Below, piece by piece: positions 41,767 to 49,196 of a stretch of DNA of 64,000 bases. The DNA is taken from contig NZ_VHIB01000011.1 in assembly GCF_008087345.1 (NCBI RefSeq), forward strand, positions 1 through 64,000. Reading direction: 5' to 3'. The translations under genes were made by a program, and so were the position numbers. Each line of letters starts with the position of its first letter. Within the stretch, counting starts at the first letter, position 1. Under the pieces are notes generated by a model. That model did not search any database. It worked only from the letters and a program-made list of their open reading frames with translations, and was not told the origin of the DNA. The DNA comes from Nocardioides caldifontis (lineage in GTDB: Bacteria; Actinomycetota; Actinomycetes; Propionibacteriales; Nocardioidaceae).

Positions 41767-43170
41767 TCAGACGCCCAGCGCGTGGCCGTAGCGGAACACG
41801 TTGCTGGGGTCGACGCGGCGCTTGACCGCCATCAGGCGGCGGTGCACCTCCGGCCGCCAGGCGCGGGCCACCTCGGACGGGTCGGTCGCGTCCCCGAGCC
41901 AGTTCACCAGGATCGTCCCGGTCGACCACGTCTCGAGCGCGTCGACCACCCGGCCCGTCGCCGCGCGGACCGCGTCCTGCGCACCCGGCGCCAGCACGCC
42001 GAGCGCGAGCACCGACCACGCCCCCTCGCGGCCGGCGACCGCGTTGGGCACCGCGGGCTGCCGGCCCAGGGCCCCGCCCATCAGCCGCAGCTCGACCAGA
42101 GGCAGCGGGCTGCCGGACCCGGGGCCGGCGGCCTCCAGCAGGGCCGTGACCGTGTCGGCGCCGAGCTCCCGGAGCAGCAGCCCCCGCTCGTGCACCGGCA
42201 TCGGCTCGGTCGGGTCCTGGTGGATCGCGTCGGCCGCGGTCATCGGCAGCATCCCGACACCGGGCAGCACGACCTCCCCGGCCTCGAGCATCGGCGCGAG
42301 CAGCTCCGCGCCCTCCGCCTCGCTCCCCCGGTGGGCGAACCGCAGGTGCACGACCGAGCGACCGCGCAGCGGCTCGGGGAGCGCCTCCACCGGCGGTAGC
42401 CGCAGCAGCGCCAGCGACGTGCTGCTGCGCTCCGGGAGGGTGGGGGCCCAGGCCCGGAACGAGTGCAGCACCTCCGTGGCCGACTCGGCCGCGAAGAAGA
42501 CCCCGCCGCCGTAGACCTCCGCGGCCGGGACCAGGGCGATCTCGACCTCGGTGGCGATCCCGAAGTTCCCCTTCCCACCGCGCACCGCCCAGAACAGCTC
42601 CGGGTCGGTGTCGGCGTCGACCCGGCGGACCTCCCCGTCGGCGGTGACCAGCTCCAGCGAGAGCACCTGGTCGGCACCGAAGCCGTACTCGCGCGACAGC
42701 AGCCCGAGGCCGCCGCCGAGCGAGTAGCCGACTACCCCGACGCCGGACGAGGAGCCGCTGACCCCCGCGAGGCCGTATGCCGCGGCTGCGTCGTTCACGG
42801 TCGCCCACCGGGCACCGCCGCCCACCCGGGCCGCACGCCGGACCGGGTCGACGACCACGGTGTCCATCCGCCGGGTCGAGACCAGCACGGCGCCGTCGAT
42901 CCCCGACACCGCGCCGTGCCCGGTGGCCTGGACGGCGACGCCGAGCCGGTGGTGGACCGCCCAGGTGACCGCGGCGGCCACGTCCTCGGCGGTCGTGGCC
43001 CCGACGACCACGGCGGGGCGGAGGTCGTGGGCGAGGTTGAACGCCGCGAGCTCCTCCGCGGCGCGCGGGTCGTCCCCGGCGAGGACGGGGCCGCGCACCC
43101 GGGAAGCGAGGTCGGTGAGGTCGGTGAGGTCGGTGAGGTCGGTCGTGGTCGCGGTCGTGGTCGTGGTCAT
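41767..43170 (-). CDS. FAD-linked oxidase (BBE-type)
   Basis: 467 residues of the berberine-bridge-enzyme/6-hydroxynicotine-oxidase family. The PCMH FAD domain has TGHGAVSGIDGAVLVS near residues 85-100, where the His may carry flavin. GYSLGGGLGLLSREYGFGADQ and GGKGNFGIATEVE follow, and a C-terminal BBE segment (RVDPSNVFRYGHAL). The N-terminus has an odd T-rich run and four tandem DLT-type repeats. Divergent LysR gene next door probably regulates it. The substrate is unknown. Confidence 0.9.
   Translation of the reverse strand: MTTTTTATTTDLTDLTDLTDLASRVRGPVLAGDDPRAAEELAAFNLAHDLRPAVVVGATTAEDVAAAVTWAVHHRLGVAVQATGHGAVSGIDGAVLVSTRRMDTVVVDPVRRAARVGGGARWATVNDAAAAYGLAGVSGSSSGVGVVGYSLGGGLGLLSREYGFGADQVLSLELVTADGEVRRVDADTDPELFWAVRGGKGNFGIATEVEIALVPAAEVYGGGVFFAAESATEVLHSFRAWAPTLPERSSTSLALLRLPPVEALPEPLRGRSVVHLRFAHRGSEAEGAELLAPMLEAGEVVLPGVGMLPMTAADAIHQDPTEPMPVHERGLLLRELGADTVTALLEAAGPGSGSPLPLVELRLMGGALGRQPAVPNAVAGREGAWSVLALGVLAPGAQDAVRAATGRVVDALETWSTGTILVNWLGDATDPSEVARAWRPEVHRRLMAVKRRVDPSNVFRYGHALGV
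43108..43143. repeat. 9-base tandem repeat in the flavin oxidase N-terminus
   Basis: Four perfect copies of GAGGTCGGT in a row, encoding on the minus strand a TDL repeat near residues 9-21, next to a GTGGTC-rich run. In-frame length changes would vary the N-terminus without breaking the gene. Confidence 0.85.
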
Positions 43171-43292
43171 CGTGGCCTCCTCGAGTGTCGTCGCCCGGAT
43201 CCTCCGGGCACGACAACGGTCGGCGCGACACGCGTCGCCGGTCCACGACCGCGTTGCTCACGGGCGTGAGGCTGCGCCTAACATCGCTGGTC

Positions 43293-44192
43293 ATGGAGCT
43301 GCGGCAGCTGCGGTACTTCGTCGCGGTCGCCGAGGAGCTGCACTTCGCACGCGCCGCCGCGCGGCTCCTGATCGCCACCCCGTCGTTGAGCCAGCAGATC
43401 AAGGCCCTCGAGCGGAGCCTCGCACTGACCCTCTTCGACCGGTCGAGCACGGGCGTCTCGCTCACCCCCGCGGGCGCCGAGCTGCTGCCCCTGGCCCGCT
43501 CCGTGCTCGAGAGCGCGGACGAGCTGACCGACGCCGCGCAGCGCATCGCCGCGGAGCGCGCGACCGTGCTGCGGCTGGGGTTCCTGCCCTTCGCGCTGAC
43601 CGCCACGACGCGGCGGCTGCTGACCGGGTTCGGCCGCTCGTCTCCGGAAGTGACGGTGCGGCTGCGGCAGTACGAGTGGGAGGACCCGTCCGCCGGGCTG
43701 CTCTCCGGCGCCACCGACGCGGCCCTGGTCCGGCTGCCGTTCACCGGCGACGAACGGCTCCACGCGCTGGTGCTCGCGGAGGAGCCGGTGCTCGCGGTGG
43801 TCGCCGAGTCGCACCCGCTCGCAGGCCATGACGAGGTGAGCCTCGCGCGGCTCGCCGAGGAGCCGTGGTTGGAGGCCGGCATCGTCACCGACCCGGTCTT
43901 CGCGGGATACTGGTACCTCCGCGACCTGCGGGACGTCGCCGCCACGACCGTGCGCAGCGGCGCCGAGACCGTCGAGGAGTGGCTGGCCGAGATCGGTTTC
44001 GGGCGGGGCGTGAACATCGTTCCGACCGGGCTCGCCGAGGAGTACCGCCGGCCGGGGCTGGCCTTCGTGCCGGTCGGCGACGCGCCGCTCTCACGGCTCG
44101 CGCTCGCCTGGCCCCGGACGGACGCGACCGCGGCGGCCACCGCGCTGGCCCGCTACGCGGCCGCAGGAAGGCGCCGGAGCGCGTCCCGCTAG
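43293..44192 (+). CDS. LysR family transcriptional regulator
   Basis: 299 residues. The N-terminal helix-turn-helix lies in residues 1-60 (MELRQLRYFVAVAEELHFARAA; PSLSQQIKALE), followed by the two-lobed effector domain. It is divergent from the flavin oxidase gene across 122 bases, the classic LysR/target layout. The ATG at 43293 starts exactly at the conserved MELRQLRYF. Its TAG stop overlaps the rluB TAG stop on the opposite strand by two bases. Confidence 0.94.
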   Translation: MELRQLRYFVAVAEELHFARAAARLLIATPSLSQQIKALERSLALTLFDRSSTGVSLTPAGAELLPLARSVLESADELTDAAQRIAAERATVLRLGFLPFALTATTRRLLTGFGRSSPEVTVRLRQYEWEDPSAGLLSGATDAALVRLPFTGDERLHALVLAEEPVLAVVAESHPLAGHDEVSLARLAEEPWLEAGIVTDPVFAGYWYLRDLRDVAATTVRSGAETVEEWLAEIGFGRGVNIVPTGLAEEYRRPGLAFVPVGDAPLSRLALAWPRTDATAAATALARYAAAGRRRSASR

Positions 44193-44941
44193 AGCCGGGC
44201 CGCGTCGAGCAGCACCCCGAGCTCGTCCCGGGTCAGCTCGCGCAGCTGGCCCGCCTTCAGCCTCCGCAGCTGGACCGGCCCGATGGCGGTCCGGGTGAGC
44301 CGCCGGACCGGGTGGCCGACGTGCTCGAGGAGCCGGCGGACGATTCGGTTCCGGCCCTCATGAATTGTCAACTCGACAATAGATCGCTTGTCCGTCGCCG
44401 AGACGACCCGACAGCGGTGAACCTCGACGGGGCCGTCCTCGAGCTCCACGCCGTCCTTCAGCCGTCGGACGGTGGCGCGCTCGACGACACCGTCCACCTC
44501 CGCGACGTACGTCTTGTCCAGCTCGTACGACGGGTGGGCGACCCGCTGGGCGAAGTCACCGTCGTTGGTCAGCAGGATGAGCCCCTCGGTGTCGGTGTCG
44601 AGCCGTCCGACGTGGAAGAGCCGCTCGGGCCGGTCGGCCACGAGGTCGCCGAGGGTCCGGCGGCCCTGCGGGTCCGACATCGTCGACACGACACCGCGAG
44701 GTTTGTTGAGCACCAGGTAGACATGGGGGCTCACCGGCGGCAGCCGCTTCCCCGCCACCCGGATCACGGCCGTGCGCGGGTCGACCTTCGTGCCGAGCCG
44801 GGTCACCACCTCGCCGTCGACCTCGACCTGGCCGTCGAGCATCAGCTCCTCGCACTTGCGACGGCTCGCGACGCCCGACTGGGCCAGCAGCTTCTGGAGC
44901 CGGACCAGCCCGTCGTCGTCGACCGGCAGGTCGGCGCTCAT
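44189..44941 (-). CDS. rluB: 23S rRNA pseudouridine synthase RluB family
   Basis: 250 residues with an N-terminal S4 RNA-binding domain (RLQKLLAQSGVASRRKCEEL) and a catalytic domain with D115 in GRLDTDTEGL. The RsuA/RluB/E/F family makes pseudouridine in rRNA, and the place next to scpB is typical of rluB. The ATG at 44941 overlaps the scpB stop (ATGA). An A/T-rich patch with a 17-base inverted repeat lies inside the gene at 44361-44390, in a stretch of unusual codons. Confidence 0.94.
   Translation of the reverse strand: MSADLPVDDDGLVRLQKLLAQSGVASRRKCEELMLDGQVEVDGEVVTRLGTKVDPRTAVIRVAGKRLPPVSPHVYLVLNKPRGVVSTMSDPQGRRTLGDLVADRPERLFHVGRLDTDTEGLILLTNDGDFAQRVAHPSYELDKTYVAEVDGVVERATVRRLKDGVELEDGPVEVHRCRVVSATDKRSIVELTIHEGRNRIVRRLLEHVGHPVRRLTRTAIGPVQLRRLKAGQLRELTRDELGVLLDAARL
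44364..44380. repeat. A/T-rich inverted repeat inside rluB
   Basis: ATTGTCaactcGACAAT, perfect 6-base arms, in a segment where GC drops well below the surroundings. It encodes part of IVELTIH, with ATT, TTG, ACA and CAT codons that are rare here. Function unknown. Confidence 0.5.
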
Positions 44942-45579
44942 GCCGACTGCTCGGCCGAGGGCTGCCCGGCCGCGGTCTCCTCCATCGGGACCAGCTCCTC
45001 GGGCTGGTCGAGGTCGTCGAGCTCCTCGAGGTCCGGCATCAGCGGCGCGAGCTCGGGGAGCTCGGCGAGCGAGGTGATCCCGATGCGCTCGAGGAAGTAG
45101 GAGGTGGTGCGGTAGAGCGTCGCGTTGGAGTGCGCGTCGACGCCGGCCTCCTCGATCAGCCCGCGGGACACCAGCGTGCGCATCACGCCGTCGACGTTGA
45201 CGCCGCGGATCGCCGACACCCGTGCGCGACTGACCGGCTGCTTGTACGCGACGACCGCGAGCGTCTCCAGCGCAGCCTGGGTCAGCCGTGCCTGCTGGCC
45301 GTCGAGGACGAACGCCTCGACGACGGGAGCCAGCTCCTCACGGGTGTAGTACCGCCAGCCACCAGCCACATTGCGCAGCTCGAAGCCGCGGCCCTGCTCG
45401 TCGTACTCCCGGGCCAGCGCCCCCAGGGCTTCCCGCACATCGTCGGCGGGGTGGCCGACCGCCGACGCGAGCGTCAGGTGGTCCAGCGGCTGGTCGGCGA
45501 CCATCAGGATCGCCTCCAGGGCAGGCCGCAGCTCCGCACGGGGTACGTCGACCAGCGTGTCCGGCGCTTCCTCGGTCAC
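44938..45579 (-). CDS. scpB: Segregation and condensation protein B
   Basis: 213 residues with two winged-helix domains (LRPALEAILMVADQPL; TQAALETLAVVAYKQPVSRARVSAIRG-type core, GLIEEAGVD). It pairs with ScpA and SMC in chromosome condensation. An acidic/Leu-rich C-terminal tail follows. The GTG at 45579 overlaps the scpA stop. It is part of parA-RHH-scpA-scpB-rluB, all coupled by 4-base overlaps. Confidence 0.96.
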   Translation of the reverse strand: MTEEAPDTLVDVPRAELRPALEAILMVADQPLDHLTLASAVGHPADDVREALGALAREYDEQGRGFELRNVAGGWRYYTREELAPVVEAFVLDGQQARLTQAALETLAVVAYKQPVSRARVSAIRGVNVDGVMRTLVSRGLIEEAGVDAHSNATLYRTTSYFLERIGITSLAELPELAPLMPDLEELDDLDQPEELVPMEETAAGQPSAEQSA

Positions 45580-46523
45580 TGCTCCTCCTCGCTCGTGGCG
45601 GCGCTCTCCTCGTCAGTCTCCCCCGGCGTCGGAGCCGGGGCCTCCGGCGGGGCGCCGTCGAACTCGTCCTCGATCTCGATCTCGCCGTCCTCGCTGCCGG
45701 TCCAGCGCACGGTGAGCTCGCCGAGCGGGGTGACCTGGTCGAAGCTGACGGCGTTCTCCCGGAAGAGCTCGAGCAGCGACAGGAACCGCGCCACCTTCGT
45801 CAGCGTGTCCGGGGCGTCGCCGCACAGCGCCCGGAACGTCATCGTGCCCTGGCTGCGGAGCCGGTCCACGACGATCGTGGCCTGTTCGCGGACGCTGACG
45901 GCGGGCGCGTGCAGGTGCGCGAACGACACCTCCTCGACCGGTTTCGGCTCCATCGCCTTCGCGGCCAGCGCGGCGAACTCCTCGAGGCCGAGCCCGATGA
46001 GCACCTCGGGCAGCAGCGTCGCGTAGCGCTCCTCGAGCCCCACCGCCCGCGGGAACCGCTTGGCCTCCTGGGCGAGCCGGTCCTCGAAGACCGCGGCGAC
46101 CTGCTTGAACGCGCGGTACTGCAGGAGCCGGGCGAACAGCAGGTCGCGCGCCTCGAGCAGCGCGAGGTCCTCCTCGTCCTCGACCTCGGCCTGCGGCAGC
46201 AGCCGCGCGGCCTTGAGGTCGAGCAGGGTCGAGGCGACGAGCAGGAACGACGAGGTCTGCTCGAGGTCCCAGTCGGGGCCGGCCCCCCGGATGTGCGCGA
46301 TGAACTCGTCGGTGACCTGGGAGAGCGCGACCTCGGTGATGTCGAGCTTGTGCTTGGCGATCAGGCTCAGCAGCAGGTCGAACGGGCCCTCGAAGTTGTC
46401 GAGGGTGACGACGAAGCCGCCCCCGGTGCCGTCGGTCTCCGGCTCCACGTCCCCAGTGTGAGCCCCGGTGTGGGTCACGGTGTGCGCCCGGGCGGTCTCC
46501 TCCGCCGTCAGCGTGATGGTCAC
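45576..46523 (-). CDS. scpA: Segregation and condensation protein A (kleisin)
   Basis: 315 residues. The kleisin N-terminal signature VTLDNFEGPFDLLLSLIAKHKLDI lies near residues 39-60, followed by a helical middle and the winged-helix C-terminal region, then a Glu/Ala/Pro-rich tail. It bridges SMC heads. The GTG at 46523 overlaps the stop of the RHH protein gene. The N-terminal 35 residues are longer than usual and low-complexity. Confidence 0.96.
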   Translation of the reverse strand: MTITLTAEETARAHTVTHTGAHTGDVEPETDGTGGGFVVTLDNFEGPFDLLLSLIAKHKLDITEVALSQVTDEFIAHIRGAGPDWDLEQTSSFLLVASTLLDLKAARLLPQAEVEDEEDLALLEARDLLFARLLQYRAFKQVAAVFEDRLAQEAKRFPRAVGLEERYATLLPEVLIGLGLEEFAALAAKAMEPKPVEEVSFAHLHAPAVSVREQATIVVDRLRSQGTMTFRALCGDAPDTLTKVARFLSLLELFRENAVSFDQVTPLGELTVRWTGSEDGEIEIEDEFDGAPPEAPAPTPGETDEESAATSEEEQ

Positions 46524-46864
46524 GCCTCCGTCAGCCGGCGCACGAGCGAGCTGTCCTCGCCGTGCGCGTCGAGGTCGGCGAGCGCCATCGCGATCGCGGC
46601 CCGGACGATGCGGCCTCGGTCGGCGGCGATGCCGTGGTGGCGGCGCAGCTCGAGCCGGGCGTGCTCGAGGTCGATCAGCTCGTCGGAGGTGACGTAGACG
46701 GTCATCTTCTCGTCGTGCTTGACGCGGCCGCTCGCCGTGCGCCCCTTCGGCTTGGCGGGCGTCTCCTTGGTGGTCGGCAGCTCGACGACCTCGGGCGCCG
46801 CATCCTCGGGCTGGTCCGGGACCGCGGTGGGCCGGAAGAGGTCGTCCGCCGCCGGCACCCTCAC
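46520..46864 (-). CDS. Probable ribbon-helix-helix partner of ParA
   Basis: 114 residues from a GTG at 46864 overlapping the parA stop. After a disordered Pro/Lys-rich half, residues 55-100 read KMTVYVTSDELIDLEHAR and GRIVRAAIAMALADL, a beta-strand plus two helices as in CopG/ParG-type DNA-binding proteins. This slot between parA and scpA holds a small protein in many actinobacteria. By analogy with ParF-ParG it could be the DNA-binding partner or activator of the ParA ATPase; that is inference. Confidence 0.7.
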   Translation of the reverse strand: MRVPAADDLFRPTAVPDQPEDAAPEVVELPTTKETPAKPKGRTASGRVKHDEKMTVYVTSDELIDLEHARLELRRHHGIAADRGRIVRAAIAMALADLDAHGEDSSLVRRLTEA

Positions 46865-47868
46865 GCGTCGAGACAACGGACCAGCACCTCCTTGGCGAGG
46901 GTGCGGTAGGCCTCGGCGCCCGGGGAGTCGCTGGCGTAGCTGGTGATGGGCTCTCCGGCCACGGTCGAGTCGGAGAACTTCACGGTGCGCCGGATGACGG
47001 TGTGGAAGACGTCGTCGCCCCACGCCTCGACCAGCCGCTGCATCACCTCGCGGGCGTGCAGGGTCCGGCCGTCGAACATCGTGCCGAGGACCCCGTCGAC
47101 CTGCAGCCGCGGGTTGAGCCGCTCACGCACCTTGTCGATCGTGCCCTTGAGCAGCGCGACCCCGCGCAGCGCGAAGTACTCGCACTCCAGCGGCACGATG
47201 ACCCCGTCGGCCGCGGTGAGCGCGTTGACGGTCAGCAGCCCGAGCGAAGGCTGGCAGTCGATGAGGATGACGTCGTACTCGTTGCGGGCGTCCTGCAGCA
47301 CCCGGGCCAGGGACTGCTCACGCGCGACCTCGTGGACGAGCTGCACCTCGGCGGCCGACAGGTCGATGTTCGAGGGGAGCAGGTCGACGCCGGGCACGTC
47401 GGTGCTGACGATGACGTCCTCGAGGCGGACGTCGCGCTCCATCAGCAGGTTGTAGACGCTCAGCTGGATCTCGTGCGGGTTCATCCCGAGCCCCACCGAC
47501 AGCGATCCCTGGGGGTCGAAGTCGACGAGCAGCACCTTGCGGCCGTACTCCGCGAGGCTGGCGCCGAGGTTGATCGTCGTCGTGGTCTTGCCGACGCCGC
47601 CCTTCTGGTTGCACATCGCGATCACGCGGGCGTTGCCGTGGATGCCGATCGGACGCGGCTCCGGAAGGTCGGGCCACGGGCGGCCGGTCGGGCCGAGCAC
47701 CACCTCGGGCTCGGCCGCGGCCGCCGGGGCAGGTTCCTCGCGGCGCGGGAACGGGATCGGCTCCGCGGGCTGCTCGTCGACGGGGCGTTGCGGAGGGGCG
47801 GGCGTCCTCACCAGCGGCGGCATCTCGGTGGCGCTGGACCCGTGGTTGCCGGGGCCGAAGTGGTTCAC
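46861..47868 (-). CDS. parA: ParA/Soj family chromosome-partitioning ATPase
   Basis: 335 residues. A Pro-rich N-terminal extension (about 75 residues) is followed by the deviant Walker A KGGVGKTTT near 89-97, DFDPQGSLSVG, and DCQPSLGLLTVNAL. This is the second ParA of actinobacteria, tied to scpAB rather than parB. The GTG at 47868 has GAGGGAG 8 bases upstream and is preferred to an ATG 30 codons earlier that lacks a ribosome site. It starts the operon parA-RHH-scpA-scpB-rluB. Confidence 0.94.
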   Translation of the reverse strand: MNHFGPGNHGSSATEMPPLVRTPAPPQRPVDEQPAEPIPFPRREEPAPAAAAEPEVVLGPTGRPWPDLPEPRPIGIHGNARVIAMCNQKGGVGKTTTTINLGASLAEYGRKVLLVDFDPQGSLSVGLGMNPHEIQLSVYNLLMERDVRLEDVIVSTDVPGVDLLPSNIDLSAAEVQLVHEVAREQSLARVLQDARNEYDVILIDCQPSLGLLTVNALTAADGVIVPLECEYFALRGVALLKGTIDKVRERLNPRLQVDGVLGTMFDGRTLHAREVMQRLVEAWGDDVFHTVIRRTVKFSDSTVAGEPITSYASDSPGAEAYRTLAKEVLVRCLDA

Positions 47869-48026
47869 GAATGCTCCCTCTCGTCGTACGGACTCGAGGG
47901 CAAGCCAACAACGCGACCGGCGGCGATCCGCGGAGGCGCGCCGTCGCTTTGTCGACATTCCGGAACGCTAGGCCCGCGCGTGACCCTGGGTGATGGGGCA
48001 CGCGGCGAGGTCCAGCGTCGAGCCCC

Positions 48027-49061
48027 TCATCGGCTCGTCACCGTGATCGTCTTCTTCTTCGGCGCGAGGGCCTTCGAGCCGGCGTACTTCACGACGAGCT
48101 TGTGGGTGCCCTTCGCGAGCTTCGGCAGCCGGAGCGAGATGACGCCCTTGTGCTTGGCCTTGAGCTTGCCGACGGCGAGCTGCTTCTTGCCGCGCAGGAT
48201 CATCACCTTGCCCGTGGGCTTGGCGGTGCCGCCGACCGTGATCCTGGCCGTGCCGGCCTTGTTGCGGAACGCCTTGACCTTCGCGGCCAGCTTGGTGACC
48301 AGGCCCTTCTGCACGTGGACGCCGACGAACGGGATGACGTAGTCCATGGGGCCGGTGTCGCTCTTGGACACCGCGACCTGGATGTGGTCGCCGGACTCCT
48401 TCACCGGGCAGGGCGCGTCCCCGCTGAGCCGCTCGCGGCACTGCGGCTCGCGGGTGGCCATCCCCTTCATGACCCGGGTCGCGCGGACCGGCACCTGGAG
48501 CTCGAACGACTGGCCCTGGCGGACCTCGATCGGACCACCCTGGGGGTACGCCGCGCTCTTGAGGCCGACCAGGACGCCGTACTGCCCCTTGTCGAAGACG
48601 AGGTTCTTCGTCGAGTAGCTGCTGCCGCCGCCGTCCAGGGCGAGCTTGCGCCACCGGACGGGGTTCTTCGCGCTGTCGGCGTAGGCCAGCCCTGCCGGGA
48701 GGACCAGCTCGGGCATGACGACCGGCGTCTTGGCGCACGGAAGCCCGGGCAGCCCGACCTCGACCTTGAAGTAGAACGTCTCCCCGACCTTGGGGACCTT
48801 GCCGCCGTTGCCGGCGAACGAGACGCGGGCCGTGTAGCCGGGCGCGGGCTGGCCGGTGATGCAGCTGATGATCGTGTCCTGGACCCAGGCGCCGTCGACC
48901 CAGGTCTGCTCGGCGGCACCGGCGGGCGCGGGCCCGACGAGGCCGGCGGTGGTCGCCAGGGCCGCGGCGCCGGCGGTCAGCCGGGCGGCGCGGACGCGGG
49001 CGGATCGGATGCGGGCGGATCGGATGCGGTGGTCCCGGATCCGGGCGCGGGTGGGGGTCAT
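48027..49061 (-). CDS. Secreted protein with C-terminal bacterial Ig-like domain
   Basis: 344 residues. A long Arg-rich n-region (about 28 residues, built from a duplicated 15-base unit) and a hydrophobic core (LTAGAAALATTAGLVG) form a signal peptide cut after AGA/AA near residue 50. The mature part has about 190 residues of beta-rich sequence with several Cys (CITGQ, LPCAK, QCRERLSGDAPCP) and a Lys-rich Ig-like domain (KVKAFRNKAGTARITVGG to TITVTSR). No known enzyme motif is seen. The ATG at 49061 follows GGAGGAC. It is divergent from the AfsR/SARP-like regulator. Confidence 0.72.
   Translation of the reverse strand: MTPTRARIRDHRIRSARIRSARVRAARLTAGAAALATTAGLVGPAPAGAAEQTWVDGAWVQDTIISCITGQPAPGYTARVSFAGNGGKVPKVGETFYFKVEVGLPGLPCAKTPVVMPELVLPAGLAYADSAKNPVRWRKLALDGGGSSYSTKNLVFDKGQYGVLVGLKSAAYPQGGPIEVRQGQSFELQVPVRATRVMKGMATREPQCRERLSGDAPCPVKESGDHIQVAVSKSDTGPMDYVIPFVGVHVQKGLVTKLAAKVKAFRNKAGTARITVGGTAKPTGKVMILRGKKQLAVGKLKAKHKGVISLRLPKLAKGTHKLVVKYAGSKALAPKKKTITVTSR
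48996..49025. repeat. 15-base tandem duplication in the secreted protein signal region
   Basis: Two perfect copies of GCGGGCGGATCGGAT (48996-49010 and 49011-49025), giving the repeated ARIRS motif in the signal-peptide n-region. Confidence 0.85.
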
Positions 49062-49196
49062 GGTGTCCTCCGGAAGGTGCTGAAGCGGTGCCAGGAACCT
49101 TCGTCGAGGCGCCTTGCAGCCTTCTTGTGGTTCGCTGACGGCTCCGCTGACACCCGGGTGCGAGAATCGCGCGGCGGGCGGAGAGCAGGGGGCCAC

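Noticed and set aside
43108-43143. Tandem repeat considered as a CRISPR or origin-type iteron array
   Set aside because: Units are directly adjacent with no spacers, lie within a coding frame and encode a simple repeat; no cas or rep gene is near.
40148-44140. 1330-codon minus-strand open frame over cmk, tyrA, the flavin oxidase and LysR
   Set aside because: Runs out of frame with four recognised genes and has only low-complexity sequence.
48102-49196. N-terminal extension of the AfsR/SARP gene upstream of 49197
   Set aside because: It would be antisense to the secreted protein gene and has no domain; the GTG at 49197 starts exactly at the winged helix.
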